Positions 1 to 7,343 of a DNA stretch of 11,787 bases are shown one piece after another. The notes beneath the pieces were generated by a model. That model worked only from the letters and a program-made list of their open reading frames with translations, was not told where the DNA came from and ran no database searches. The stretch is from Selenomonadales bacterium (GTDB lineage Bacteria > Bacillota > Negativicutes > RGIG982), in assembly GCA_017390595.1 (NCBI GenBank), contig JAFPBC010000056.1:1-11787 (forward strand), given 5' to 3'. How positions within the stretch are numbered: position 1 is the stretch's first letter; each line of letters opens with the position of its first letter. A program made the position numbers and the translations under genes.

Positions 1-312
1 ATCTACGACGTCTATCGCGCACGTCATCGGGAAATGAGAGCGCTGCTTGAAGAACATTTGCCCCATACCGTCACCGTATATCCCGCGCGCGGAGGACTGA
101 CATATTGGCTCAAACTGCCGAGCGGAATATCGGCGAAACGCACCGCCGAAACGCTTGCGGAGCACGGCGTCCTCGTACAGGAAGGGTCGGCGTTTTTCGT
201 CAATATGGGACTTGATCGGTTCCTGCGAGTCAGCTTTGCCGCCGAAGAAGGAGACCGACTCAGAGAAGGAATACGCATTCTCGGTCAGATCATAACAAAA
301 GAAATGAAATAG
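1..312 (+). CDS. PLP-dependent aminotransferase-fold protein, C-terminal part (probable MocR/GntR-type regulator)
   Basis: The frame is open from base 1 and ends at TAG 310-312, so only about the last 103 residues are present. The segment RGGLTYWLKLP, followed by HGVLVQEGSAFF and RFLRVSFA, matches the small C-terminal domain of fold-type I aminotransferases. There the arginine in the RVSF-like strand binds the substrate carboxylate. The run GGLTYWLKLP...GVLVQEGSAFF...LRVSFA...L.EGI..L is most like the aminotransferase domain of MocR-type GntR-family regulators, in which an N-terminal winged helix would lie upstream. That domain is outside the window, so a plain aminotransferase cannot be excluded. 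The PLP lysine is also outside the window. The gene is followed by 213 AT-rich bases before aspA, so the two are probably not one operon. Confidence 0.75.
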   Translation: MYDVYRARHREMRALLEEHLPHTVTVYPARGGLTYWLKLPSGISAKRTAETLAEHGVLVQEGSAFFVNMGLDRFLRVSFAAEEGDRLREGIRILGQIITKEMK

Positions 313-400
313 ATGATAAAATAAAGTACGATAATGCTAGTGTATACAAAATACATAAAAGCGTGTAAATAGAAGAAAATAAGCGAAAATAAAAGATAAA

Positions 401-423
401 CGGAAAAAATTAGACATTTTCCG
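401..423. repeat. 7-bp inverted repeat upstream of aspA
   Basis: CGGAAAA (401-407) and TTTTCCG (417-423) are perfect inverted arms around a 9-base spacer. A second overlapping pair is ATTAG (409-413) and CTAAT (424-428). The repeat lies in the AT-rich 313-525 gap, which holds no gene. It could be a weak terminator for the upstream gene, although the nearest T-run (441-446) is 18 bases further on. It could also be an operator for aspA. A TACAAT at 460-465 is a possible -10 element, but I see no good -35 for it. The role is unknown. Confidence 0.4.
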
Positions 424-525
424 CTAATCATGAGATTCGATTTTTTGTCGGACTTCCAGTACAATAAAAAATGTTAAGAAGATATCAAACCCCAAATAAT
501 ATAAATATATTGGAGGAGATTTAAA

Positions 526-1938
526 ATGAGAATTGAACACGATTTCTTAGGCGATGTAGCAGTACCCGATGAAGCATACTATGGCGTGCAGACGATGCGT
601 GCTATGGAAAACTTCAAGATCACGGAAGAACGCGCTGATTCCGACTTCATCGTAGCTTTCGCAAAAGTTAAAAAAGCGGCTGCAAGAGCAAACATGTCGA
701 CGGGCCGTTTGGACAAAAAGATCGGTGAAGCACTCTGTGCGGCAGCTGACGAAGTTATCGCAGGCAAATTGCACGAACACTTCACGGTAGACCCGATCCA
801 GGGTGGTGCAGGTACTTCCTTCAACATGAACATGAACGAGATCCTCTCGAACCGTGCACTCGAACTTATCGGCGAACAGAAAGGTAACTACGCTGTTATC
901 TCCCCGAACAACCACTCCAACATGGCACAGTCCACGAACGACTCCGGCCCGACTTCCATCAAAGTTTGCGCGGTATACAAAGCAAACCTTTTGATCGATG
1001 CTCTCCAGGGTCTTGCTGACGCACTCGGTGCAAAAAGCGAAGAATACAAATCCGTCCTCAAAATGGGTCGTACGCACCTTCAGGACGCAGTACCCATCAC
1101 GCTCGGCCAGGAAATGCACGCTTACCAGTCGGTAGTACTCCGCGGTGTAGCTCGCGTTCGCGAAGCACAGAAAGGCCTCCTCGCTATCAACATGGGTGCA
1201 ACGGCTGTTGGTACAGGCCTCAACGCACAGCCTGAATACATCAAAGCAGTAGCAAAAGAACTCGCTGAGATCACGGGCGAAGCATTCTACACGACGGATG
1301 ACCTCGTAGACGGCACGCAGTCCCTCGACGTATTCGCAGATCTTTCCGCAGCTATGAAAACGACGGCTCTCGGTCTTATCAAGATCGCTAACGACTTCCG
1401 TCTCATGGCTTCCGGTCCGCGCTGCGGTCTCGGCGAAGTAAAACTTCAGCCGCGTCAGCCGGGTTCCTCCATCATGCCGGGTAAAGTAAACCCTGTTATT
1501 CCGGAAGTACTCGACCAGACTTGCTACCAGGTAATCGGTAACGACCTCGCTCTTTCCTTGGGCGTAGAAAACGGCCAGTTCGAACTCAACGTTATGGAAC
1601 CGATCGTTGCTTACAACCTCTTCCGCTCCCTCAAGATCCTTCGCAACGCAGTTATCATCTTCACGAAATACTGCGTAGACGTAATGGAAGCTAACGTAGA
1701 ACGTTGCCAGGCTTGGGTAGACGGCAGTGTTGGTATCATCACGGCTCTCCTCCCGCACATCGGCTATGAAGCATCTTCCATGATCGCTAAACAGGCTTAT
1801 GCTACGGGTCGTCCGGTACGTGAACTCGTACTCGAATCGGGCAAACTTACGCAGGAAGAGATCGACATCATCCTCTCGCCGGAAGAAATGACGGTACCGG
1901 GTATCGCCGGTGAAGCTCTTCTCAAAGCAAAAAAATAA
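526..1938 (+). CDS. aspA: aspartate ammonia-lyase (aspartase)
   Basis: This cytoplasmic enzyme of the aspartase/fumarase superfamily deaminates L-aspartate reversibly to fumarate and ammonia. The 470 residues match the usual family length. Visible motifs are QSTNDSGPT (135-143), GRTHLQDAVPITLGQE (181-196) and the superfamily signature GSSIMPGKVN (313-322). The signature forms the flexible loop carrying the catalytic serine, by family analogy Ser314, and Lys320. The substitution pattern (TND, GRTHLQDAVPI) favours aspartase over class II fumarase. The start is supported by GGAGGAG at 512-518, 7 bases before ATG. Codon use is biased (AAC, TTC, CGT, GAA, GTA), as expected for a highly expressed gene. 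A strong terminator follows, so aspA appears monocistronic. In an anaerobe it could feed fumarate to reduction or link aspartate use to ammonia release; that role is inferred. Confidence 0.95.
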   Translation: MRIEHDFLGDVAVPDEAYYGVQTMRAMENFKITEERADSDFIVAFAKVKKAAARANMSTGRLDKKIGEALCAAADEVIAGKLHEHFTVDPIQGGAGTSFNMNMNEILSNRALELIGEQKGNYAVISPNNHSNMAQSTNDSGPTSIKVCAVYKANLLIDALQGLADALGAKSEEYKSVLKMGRTHLQDAVPITLGQEMHAYQSVVLRGVARVREAQKGLLAINMGATAVGTGLNAQPEYIKAVAKELAEITGEAFYTTDDLVDGTQSLDVFADLSAAMKTTALGLIKIANDFRLMASGPRCGLGEVKLQPRQPGSSIMPGKVNPVIPEVLDQTCYQVIGNDLALSLGVENGQFELNVMEPIVAYNLFRSLKILRNAVIIFTKYCVDVMEANVERCQAWVDGSVGIITALLPHIGYEASSMIAKQAYATGRPVRELVLESGKLTQEEIDIILSPEEMTVPGIAGEALLKAKK

Positions 1939-1957
1939 GAAACTAACTGATGCAATG

Positions 1958-1986
1958 AAGCACGCCTTTTTAGGCGTGCTTTTTTT
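1958..1986 (+). terminator. Rho-independent terminator of aspA
   Basis: The stem AAGCACGCC (1958-1966) pairs perfectly with GGCGTGCTT (1973-1981) around the loop TTTTTA. The T-run continues to 1986. It begins 20 bases after the aspA stop and separates aspA from the metal ABC genes. Confidence 0.93.
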
Positions 1987-2057
1987 GTCAGAGTATGGAA
2001 AATTTTGTGTTGTGATAAAAGATATCGACACAGATCTCCATACTTTTCCGCTATTTT

Positions 2058-2080
2058 ATGGTATGATATAAGAATACCAT
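2058..2080 (+). promoter_or_regulatory. extended -10 promoter overlapped by a palindrome, before the metal ABC genes
   Basis: TGGTATGAT (2059-2067) is an extended -10 element (TGn plus TATGAT). No good -35 lies 16-18 bases upstream. The same bases form an inverted repeat, ATGGTAT (2058-2064) with ATACCAT (2074-2080) and a 9-base spacer, placed where a repressor would block RNA polymerase. Related sequences, AGTATGG (1992-1998) and CCATACT (2038-2044), lie just upstream. Control by a metal-sensing repressor is a plausible inference from the genes downstream. The repeat does not match a regulator site I can name. Confidence 0.5.
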
Positions 2081-2096
2081 GGAAAGTAGGCGTAAT

Positions 2097-2903
2097 ATGG
2101 AAAAGAAACGGATCAAAAAGTTGTTTCATCCGAAGAAGAAGTCGGCGGGCAATGGTTGCGGTGTCTGTTGCATCAAGATCAATAATTTCACGGTGAAAAC
2201 GGCCGACAAGGTCATTTTGGATGATGTAAATCTGCATATCCATTGCGGGGAGCTTACGACGATCGTCGGACCGAACGGCGCGGGCAAGAGTACGCTTCTT
2301 AAGGCGATCTTAGGTGAGGAGAAGCATACGGGTACCATCTCGTTTACGAATGCGAACGATCAGCGGGTGTCGCGTCCCTTGATCGGATACGTTCCGCAGC
2401 AGCTCGCGTTCGATAAGGATATGCCCATCACGGTACGCGATCTCTTTCAGACGTGTCTTTCACGTCGCCCTGTATGGCTCGGGCGGTCACGTCGTGCCGA
2501 ACAGCTGGCAAGGGAGAGCCTGGCGCGATTCGATGCCGAGAAGCTCCTTGACGCGAAACTCGGTGTGCTGTCGGGCGGTGAGCTTCAGCGCGTGATGCTT
2601 GCGCTTGCGCTTCAGCCGATGCCGAACCTGCTCCTTCTTGATGAGCCTGTGTCGGGCGTCGATCAGATGGGGCTGGACCTTTTTTATCGGATGGTAGCCG
2701 ACCTTCGCGACAAGTACGATATGTCTATCATCCTTGTGTCGCACGATCTGGAGCTGGCGGCATGCTACTCGGACAGGATCGTCCTTATCAATCAGAAGGT
2801 ACTGCTTTCGGGCGCGCCGAAAGACGTTTTCCCCGATCCTATCGCGGTAGAGACGTTCGGCAGACAAGTTCTCGTCGATGACGGGAAAGGGGGCGGTGCA
2901 TGA
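2097..2903 (+). CDS. metal (zinc/manganese-type) ABC transporter ATP-binding protein
   Basis: This ATPase subunit of a ZnuC/TroB-like importer powers metal uptake at the inner face of the membrane. With ATG 2097 it has 268 residues. Motifs are Walker A GPNGAGKST (58-66), Q-loop PQQ (100-102), signature LSGGELQR (158-165), Walker B LLLLDEP (178-184), D-loop SGVD (186-189) and the H-loop histidine His216. I prefer ATG 2097 over the in-frame ATG 2079 for two reasons. AGTAGG at 2085-2090 is well spaced for 2097, and 2079 falls only about 5 bases after the expected transcription start. The N-terminus carries a basic stretch and a CGVCC cluster (21-25), then LHIHCGE (46-52), so it is rich in potential metal ligands. 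It overlaps the permease gene by 4 bp (ATGA). Substrate is assigned by family only; iron or manganese are alternatives. Confidence 0.9.
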   Translation: MEKKRIKKLFHPKKKSAGNGCGVCCIKINNFTVKTADKVILDDVNLHIHCGELTTIVGPNGAGKSTLLKAILGEEKHTGTISFTNANDQRVSRPLIGYVPQQLAFDKDMPITVRDLFQTCLSRRPVWLGRSRRAEQLARESLARFDAEKLLDAKLGVLSGGELQRVMLALALQPMPNLLLLDEPVSGVDQMGLDLFYRMVADLRDKYDMSIILVSHDLELAACYSDRIVLINQKVLLSGAPKDVFPDPIAVETFGRQVLVDDGKGGGA

Positions 2904-3712
2904 TGCTCGATTGGCTTACATACGATTTTATGCAGAACGCGCTCATTGCCGTGCTTCTCATCACGCCGCTGTTCGGGCTCATCGGAACGATGGTCGTCAA
3001 TCAGCGGATGGCGTTCTTCTCCGATTCGCTCGGACACAGCACGTTTACGGGTATCGCCATCGGTACGCTCGCAGGCATTGCTCCGATCCCCGCGGCGGCG
3101 ATATTTGCCGTTATATTCGCGTGGCTCATCACGTGGATGAAATATAACAGCCGCGTCAGCATGGATACGATCATCGGGATATTCTCCTCAACGGCAGTCG
3201 CGCTCGGTATCGTTATCATGTCGCACGGCGGAAGCTTCGGCAAGTTTACCTCATATCTGATCGGCGATCTCTTATCCGTTACCGAAAGCGACCTCATCGC
3301 CATCGGTATCGTGCTCGTCGTAACGGCAGTCATGTGGGTGTTCTTGTTCCACCCGCTCCTCATGGCAAGCGTCAACCCGCTTCTGGCAAGAAGCCGCGGT
3401 GCGCGTGCGCTCGAGGCCGAGATGGTATTCGCCTCGCTCGTGGCGGTCGTCGTTACGCTGTCGGTACAATGGGTCGGCATCCTTATCATCAACTCGATGC
3501 TCGTCCTGCCTGCGGCGGCGGCGCGCTCTGTCGCGTCCGATATCCGCTCGTATCAATGGCTGACCGTCTTGTTTGCGATGATCAGCGGTACGGCAGGTCT
3601 CGTCATCTCGTATTATGCGGATACTGCACCGGGGGCAACGATGGTCTTGGTAGCGGCGGTGATATTTTTCGTGACGATAGTTGTCCGTTTTTGTTCGCGA
3701 ACGAAGCTGTAA
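2900..3712 (+). CDS. metal ABC transporter permease (ABC-3 / ZnuB family)
   Basis: This integral membrane subunit pairs with the preceding ATPase to form the channel of a divalent-metal importer. Its 270 residues match the family length. Hydrophobic segments run through most of the protein. The family motif FFSDSLGHSTFTGIAIG (39-55) corresponds to the 'SLAHA..PG' region of ZnuB/TroC-type permeases, and INSMLVLPAAAAR resembles their conserved late segment. Translation is probably coupled: ATG 2900 overlaps the TGA of the ATPase gene, with AAGGGGG (2887-2893) as RBS. ATG 2903 is an equally usable start. No metal-binding lipoprotein (ZnuA/TroA) gene lies on either side, so the third component must be elsewhere or missing. 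I see no clear terminator in the 160 bases after the stop. Confidence 0.9.
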   Translation: MMLDWLTYDFMQNALIAVLLITPLFGLIGTMVVNQRMAFFSDSLGHSTFTGIAIGTLAGIAPIPAAAIFAVIFAWLITWMKYNSRVSMDTIIGIFSSTAVALGIVIMSHGGSFGKFTSYLIGDLLSVTESDLIAIGIVLVVTAVMWVFLFHPLLMASVNPLLARSRGARALEAEMVFASLVAVVVTLSVQWVGILIINSMLVLPAAAARSVASDIRSYQWLTVLFAMISGTAGLVISYYADTAPGATMVLVAAVIFFVTIVVRFCSRTKL

Positions 3713-3799
3713 TTGGAAGAAATTACACGGAAAATGGACAAATGATGTGCAGAAAAGATCATGTATACAGAAAAACAAAGAAAAACATAAAAAATCCGT

Positions 3800-3827
3800 T
3801 TGAAAATGTTGCGTTTTACGGTATAAT
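3800..3827 (+). promoter_or_regulatory. sigma-70/SigA-type promoter of the TAXI-TRAP operon
   Basis: TTGAAA (3800-3805) and a perfect TATAAT (3822-3827) are separated by 16 bases. Transcription would start near 3834, leaving a leader of about 40 bases before ATG 3873. The match is strong enough to expect substantial constitutive activity. Confidence 0.82.
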
Positions 3828-3872
3828 ATAATCGCATAATTATCAATAGGAATTAAAAAGGGGGAGACACCA

Positions 3873-4829
3873 ATGAAAGTAACGAAACTTCAAAAAGTAT
3901 TGGCTGCGATCACTGCTCTCATCGTGTGCGTAGCACTCATGGCAGGCTGCGGCGGCGAAAAGAAAAAATTCGTCAACATTGCAACAGGCGGTACAGCAGG
4001 TACATACTATCCGCTCGGTGGTGCAATGGCTGAAGTATTGAACAAAAACATCCCGGGCATGAACGCAAGCGCGCAGAGCACGGGCGCATCCGTTGCGAAC
4101 GTAAATATGCTCAAAGAAGGCAAAGTTGATATCGGCTTCGTACAGAACGATATCGCGTACTATGCTGTGACGGGTACGGAAATGTTCCAGGGCAAACAGG
4201 TCAAAAACTTGCAGGGTATCGCAACGCTCTATCCGGAAAACGTTCAGATCGTAACGTTGGCAAAAGAAGGTATCACGAGCGTTTCTCAGCTCAAAGGCAA
4301 ACGTGTAGCGATCGGCGCGGCAGGCAGCGGTGTTGAAGCGAACGCAAGACAGATCCTCGAAGCATACGGTATCACGTATGAAGATATCGACGAACAGTAC
4401 CTCTCGTTCAGCGAAGCGGCTAACGGCCTCAAAGACGGCAACATCGATGCGGCGTTCTTGACGGCAGGTTACCCGACGGCTGCTATCCAGGATATCGCTG
4501 CTCAGAACGCGGTAAGAATGCTTCCGGTCGATGCGGCAAAAGCTGACGCACTCGTTGCAAAATATCCGTTCTACGCAAAATCCGTGATCCCGGCAGGCAC
4601 GTATCCGGGCCAGAATGCTGACGTACCGGGTGTTGCTGTAAAAGCAATGCTCGTTGTAACGGACAAAATGTCGGCTGATGATTGCTATGCGATCACGAAA
4701 GCACTCTATTCGAACCTTGACAGAATCAAAGCTTCCCACAATGTTGGCGGCTTGATCACGAAAGACGGCGCTCGCGAGGGTATGTCGCTCACGCTCAATC
4801 CGGGTGCGGAAAAATTCTTTAACGAATAA
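3873..4829 (+). CDS. TAXI family TRAP transporter solute-binding lipoprotein
   Basis: This extracytoplasmic receptor of a TRAP-TAXI secondary transporter captures a solute and hands it to the membrane permease. Of its 318 residues, the first 26 form a lipoprotein signal: a basic start, a hydrophobic core and the lipobox LMAGC, with Cys26 as the lipidated residue. The TAXI hallmark GGTAGTYYPLGG lies at 39-50. It is followed by STGASVANVNML (69-80), DIGFVQND (86-93), GKRVAIGAAGSGVE (142-155) and IDAAFLTAGYPT (191-202), all typical of the family. The RBS GGGGGAG (3860-3866) is 6 bases before ATG. It is the first gene of an operon with a DUF1850 protein and a fused permease, the standard TAXI arrangement. 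The ligand cannot be read from sequence; acidic amino acids, dicarboxylates or related anions are reasonable candidates. Confidence 0.93.
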   Translation: MKVTKLQKVLAAITALIVCVALMAGCGGEKKKFVNIATGGTAGTYYPLGGAMAEVLNKNIPGMNASAQSTGASVANVNMLKEGKVDIGFVQNDIAYYAVTGTEMFQGKQVKNLQGIATLYPENVQIVTLAKEGITSVSQLKGKRVAIGAAGSGVEANARQILEAYGITYEDIDEQYLSFSEAANGLKDGNIDAAFLTAGYPTAAIQDIAAQNAVRMLPVDAAKADALVAKYPFYAKSVIPAGTYPGQNADVPGVAVKAMLVVTDKMSADDCYAITKALYSNLDRIKASHNVGGLITKDGAREGMSLTLNPGAEKFFNE

Positions 4830-4837
4830 GATTGTTC

Positions 4838-4889
4838 AAGGAGTAGACCGGGAGTCGCGTATTACGGCTTCCGGTCTTATTTTAATATG
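4838..4889 (+). promoter_or_regulatory. intercistronic hairpin with upstream Shine-Dalgarno (attenuator and/or ribosome-loading structure)
   Basis: A strong Shine-Dalgarno, AAGGAG (4838-4843), has no start codon at a normal distance. One base after it begins a stem, 4845-4857 with 4865-4877, of 13 pairs including two G-U, around a 7-base loop. The DUF1850 ATG (4887) begins 9 bases after the stem and has no Shine-Dalgarno in those bases. Folding would leave about 10 unpaired bases between AAGGAG and ATG, an ideal spacing. The stem is also followed by TTATTTTAAT, a poor terminator tail, so it could also reduce read-through or protect the binding-protein mRNA. Both roles are inferred. Confidence 0.6.
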
Positions 4890-5372
4890 AGACGATCACT
4901 GTTTATCATCATGTTAGTTCTCTTTCTGCCTGCGACCGTCTTGGGGTGGCGGTATGCCTCGGAAGAATATCTGGTCGCCTATACAGACGATAAGGTCGTG
5001 TTTTCGGTGAAGGCAGAAGAAGGTATGCGGTTTGCGACGCGGTTTATCCATTCGGTGCATCGTGCGCCTGTTATCGATCGCTACATACTCGCCGATGGCA
5101 AGAAGAAGATCGTGCAGGTATCGACTGCGTATCAAGCGTACGGCGTAGGGATGCCGTTTCTTCCCGAGGACGGTACATTCGTGCAGAAAGACGGTTTTTT
5201 TGAGCTGACAGACCTCGATCTCGCGTTTCGGTCGGTCGACTATCGCGTAGGAAGAGAGGCGCAGTTCACGATTCTTTTTGATGAAAAAGAATATCCTATC
5301 TATCAGCTCGCACCGCAGGGGGCTCTCGTTCATCTGGCGGTCGAGCCGAGATATCGAATTTGGTTAAAATGA
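4887..5372 (+). CDS. DUF1850 domain protein of the TAXI-TRAP operon
   Basis: This 161-residue protein has one N-terminal hydrophobic segment (about 5-20), either a signal anchor or a signal peptide, then a mostly beta-type domain facing outside the membrane. The segment FIHSVHRAPVIDRY (53-66) matches the conserved HSV..TPV motif of DUF1850, and YGVGMPF (85-91) is a second typical element. DUF1850 genes commonly sit between a TAXI binding protein and the fused permease, exactly as here. The biochemical role is not established; an accessory part of the transporter is the obvious inference. The ATG has no close Shine-Dalgarno (see the hairpin at 4838-4889). A later ATG at codon 9 has none either and would cut into the hydrophobic segment. 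The stop is 22 bases before the permease start. Confidence 0.85.
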   Translation: MRRSLFIIMLVLFLPATVLGWRYASEEYLVAYTDDKVVFSVKAEEGMRFATRFIHSVHRAPVIDRYILADGKKKIVQVSTAYQAYGVGMPFLPEDGTFVQKDGFFELTDLDLAFRSVDYRVGREAQFTILFDEKEYPIYQLAPQGALVHLAVEPRYRIWLK

Positions 5373-5394
5373 AAAGGAAAGGGTGGTGACATAC

Positions 5395-7329
5395 ATGGCA
5401 AAAGAAGCAGAAGTTCGTGAAGCGACTGCCGAGGAGGTCCTCAAGCAGTACGACAAGGAGTCGAACACGCGTGAGTTCAACGGTATGATGAAATGTATCG
5501 TGTCGGTCATTGCGATCCTGTTTGCGGTATTCCAGCTCTATACGGGTATCTTCGGTGTGCTTGATGCTCATCTTCAGCGTGCGGTCCACTTGGGCTTTGC
5601 TCTCAGTTTGGTGTATGTTTTGTTCCCCGGTCGAAAGAGCTGGTCTCGTGCGAGCCTTCATCCGATCGACGGGGTCTTGGCTGTGCTCGGTGCGGCGGCG
5701 CCGGCATATATCGTGGTAGAATACAGCGAGCTCGTGATGCGTTCCGGTATGGTAACGAGTGCGGACTTGGTATTCGGCCTTATCGGTGTACTTTTGGTAT
5801 TGGAAGCGACGCGCCGTGTCGTCGGTATCCCGATGGTCATGGTAGCGACGTTCTTCCTTGCGTATGCGTTCTTGGGGCCGTATATGCCCGATCTTTTGGC
5901 GCATCGCGGTCTTGACTTGGAAGAGCTCGTCGGACACCTCTTCTATACGACGGAAGGCATCTTCGGTATTCCGCTCGGTGTATCGGCGACGTTTATCTAT
6001 CTCTTTATTTTGTTCGGTGTATACTTGGAGATCACAGGTCTCGGCAAGTTCTTCATCGATATTGCCAATGCTGTTGCAGGCTGGGCGAGTGGTGGTCCCG
6101 CGAAGGTAGCCGTTCTCTCGAGCGGATTGATGGGCACGGTATCGGGCAGTTCGGTCGCGAACGTTGCCGGTACGGGTTGCTTTACCATTCCGATGATGAA
6201 AAAACTCGGTTACCATAAGAACTTCGCGGGTGCGGTCGAAGCGGCTTCTTCGACAGGCGGTCAGTTGATGCCTCCTGTTATGGGTGCGGCGGCGTTCCTC
6301 ATGGCAGAGTTCGTTGGGGTGCCGTATATCGAGATCATCGGTGCGGCGGCGATCCCCGCGCTTCTCTACTTCACGGGTATCTGGCTCGGCGTTCACTTCG
6401 AAGCGAAGAAGAACAACCTCAAAGGTATCCCGCGTGAAGAGCTTCCGAATACATGGACGCTTCTCAAGGAGAAAGGTCATTTGGCGATCCCGCTTATCGT
6501 GATCGTATATCTTTTGGTCGATGGTTACACGCCGATGCGTGCGGCTCTCGTGGCGATCGCGCTCTCTATCATTGCGTCGGCACTTCGCAAAGCGACTCGT
6601 GTACCTTTGAAGGAACTGTTCTGGGGTCTTGAAAAAGGCTCGAAAGGCGTTCTCGGTGTCGTCGTTGCGTGTGCTTCGGCAGGTATCATCATCGGTGTCG
6701 TTACGAAGACGGGTGTTGGTCTTAAGTTGGCCTCCGTTCTTATCGAGTTGTCGGGCGGTCTTTTGCTTCCGACGATGTTCTTCACGATGCTGACCTCGAT
6801 CCTCTTGGGTATGGGCGTTCCGACGACGGCGAACTACGTTATCACGTCGACCATCGCGGCTCCCGCGCTCCTCGAGCTCGGTGTTCCTGTTCTTGCGGCG
6901 CATATGTTCGTATTCTACTTCGGTATCATCGCCGATATCACGCCGCCTGTTGCGCTGGCGGCATTCGCAGGCTCGGCAATATCGGGAGGCAAACCGCTCA
7001 AAACAGCGATCAATGCCTCGAAGCTGGCTGTTGCGGCGTTCCTCATACCGTACATATTCGTCTACTCGCCGGTACTCCTTCTCATTGATGCGACACCGCT
7101 TACACTCGTCATGGCAGTCGCTACGGCTCTCATCGGTATGGTCGGTCTGAGTGCTTCGCTCATCGGCTATTTCGTAGCACCGACAAGCATGCTCGAACGT
7201 ATCATCCTGTTCGCGGGCGGTATCCTCTTGGTAGACCCGGGCGCGATGACAGATATTATCGGTCTCGGCGTATTGGCAGTCGGTTTCGCGATCCAGTTTA
7301 TGAAACGGAAGCGTTTGGCACGTTCCTAA
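5395..7329 (+). CDS. TRAP transporter fused permease (DctQM, TAXI type)
   Basis: This inner-membrane permease fuses the small DctQ-like part (about residues 30-180) to the large DctM-like transport domain (about 190-640). It imports the solute presented by the TAXI receptor, usually driven by a sodium or proton gradient. With ATG 5395 it has 644 residues, normal for the family. Typical DctM stretches are SSGLMGTVSGSSVANVAGTG (242-261), STGGQLMPPVMGAAAF (286-301), GMGVPTTANYV (472-482) and ADITPPVALAAFAGSAISG (513-531). They lie in the transport core. GTG 5383 is in frame, but GGTGGTGA (5382-5389) is best placed as an RBS for ATG 5395. It is the last gene of the operon. The antisense frame across it is long only because its codons avoid complementary stops. 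Confidence 0.94.
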   Translation: MAKEAEVREATAEEVLKQYDKESNTREFNGMMKCIVSVIAILFAVFQLYTGIFGVLDAHLQRAVHLGFALSLVYVLFPGRKSWSRASLHPIDGVLAVLGAAAPAYIVVEYSELVMRSGMVTSADLVFGLIGVLLVLEATRRVVGIPMVMVATFFLAYAFLGPYMPDLLAHRGLDLEELVGHLFYTTEGIFGIPLGVSATFIYLFILFGVYLEITGLGKFFIDIANAVAGWASGGPAKVAVLSSGLMGTVSGSSVANVAGTGCFTIPMMKKLGYHKNFAGAVEAASSTGGQLMPPVMGAAAFLMAEFVGVPYIEIIGAAAIPALLYFTGIWLGVHFEAKKNNLKGIPREELPNTWTLLKEKGHLAIPLIVIVYLLVDGYTPMRAALVAIALSIIASALRKATRVPLKELFWGLEKGSKGVLGVVVACASAGIIIGVVTKTGVGLKLASVLIELSGGLLLPTMFFTMLTSILLGMGVPTTANYVITSTIAAPALLELGVPVLAAHMFVFYFGIIADITPPVALAAFAGSAISGGKPLKTAINASKLAVAAFLIPYIFVYSPVLLLIDATPLTLVMAVATALIGMVGLSASLIGYFVAPTSMLERIILFAGGILLVDPGAMTDIIGLGVLAVGFAIQFMKRKRLARS

Positions 7330-7343
7330 TAAGAAAAAACAGC

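Noticed and set aside
445..465. TTGTCG (445-450) with TACAAT (460-465) as an aspA promoter
   Set aside because: The spacing is only 9 bases, far too short for a sigma-70-type promoter, and no better -35 lies at 16-18 bases from TACAAT.
547..2031. 494-codon minus-strand frame over aspA
   Set aside because: It is antisense to a textbook aspartase and runs through the aspA terminator; no motif is recognisable.
2079..2096. Upstream ATG 2079 as start of the metal ABC ATPase
   Set aside because: It lies within the palindrome and about 5 bases after the expected transcription start, with no Shine-Dalgarno; ATG 2097 has AGTAGG at a good distance.
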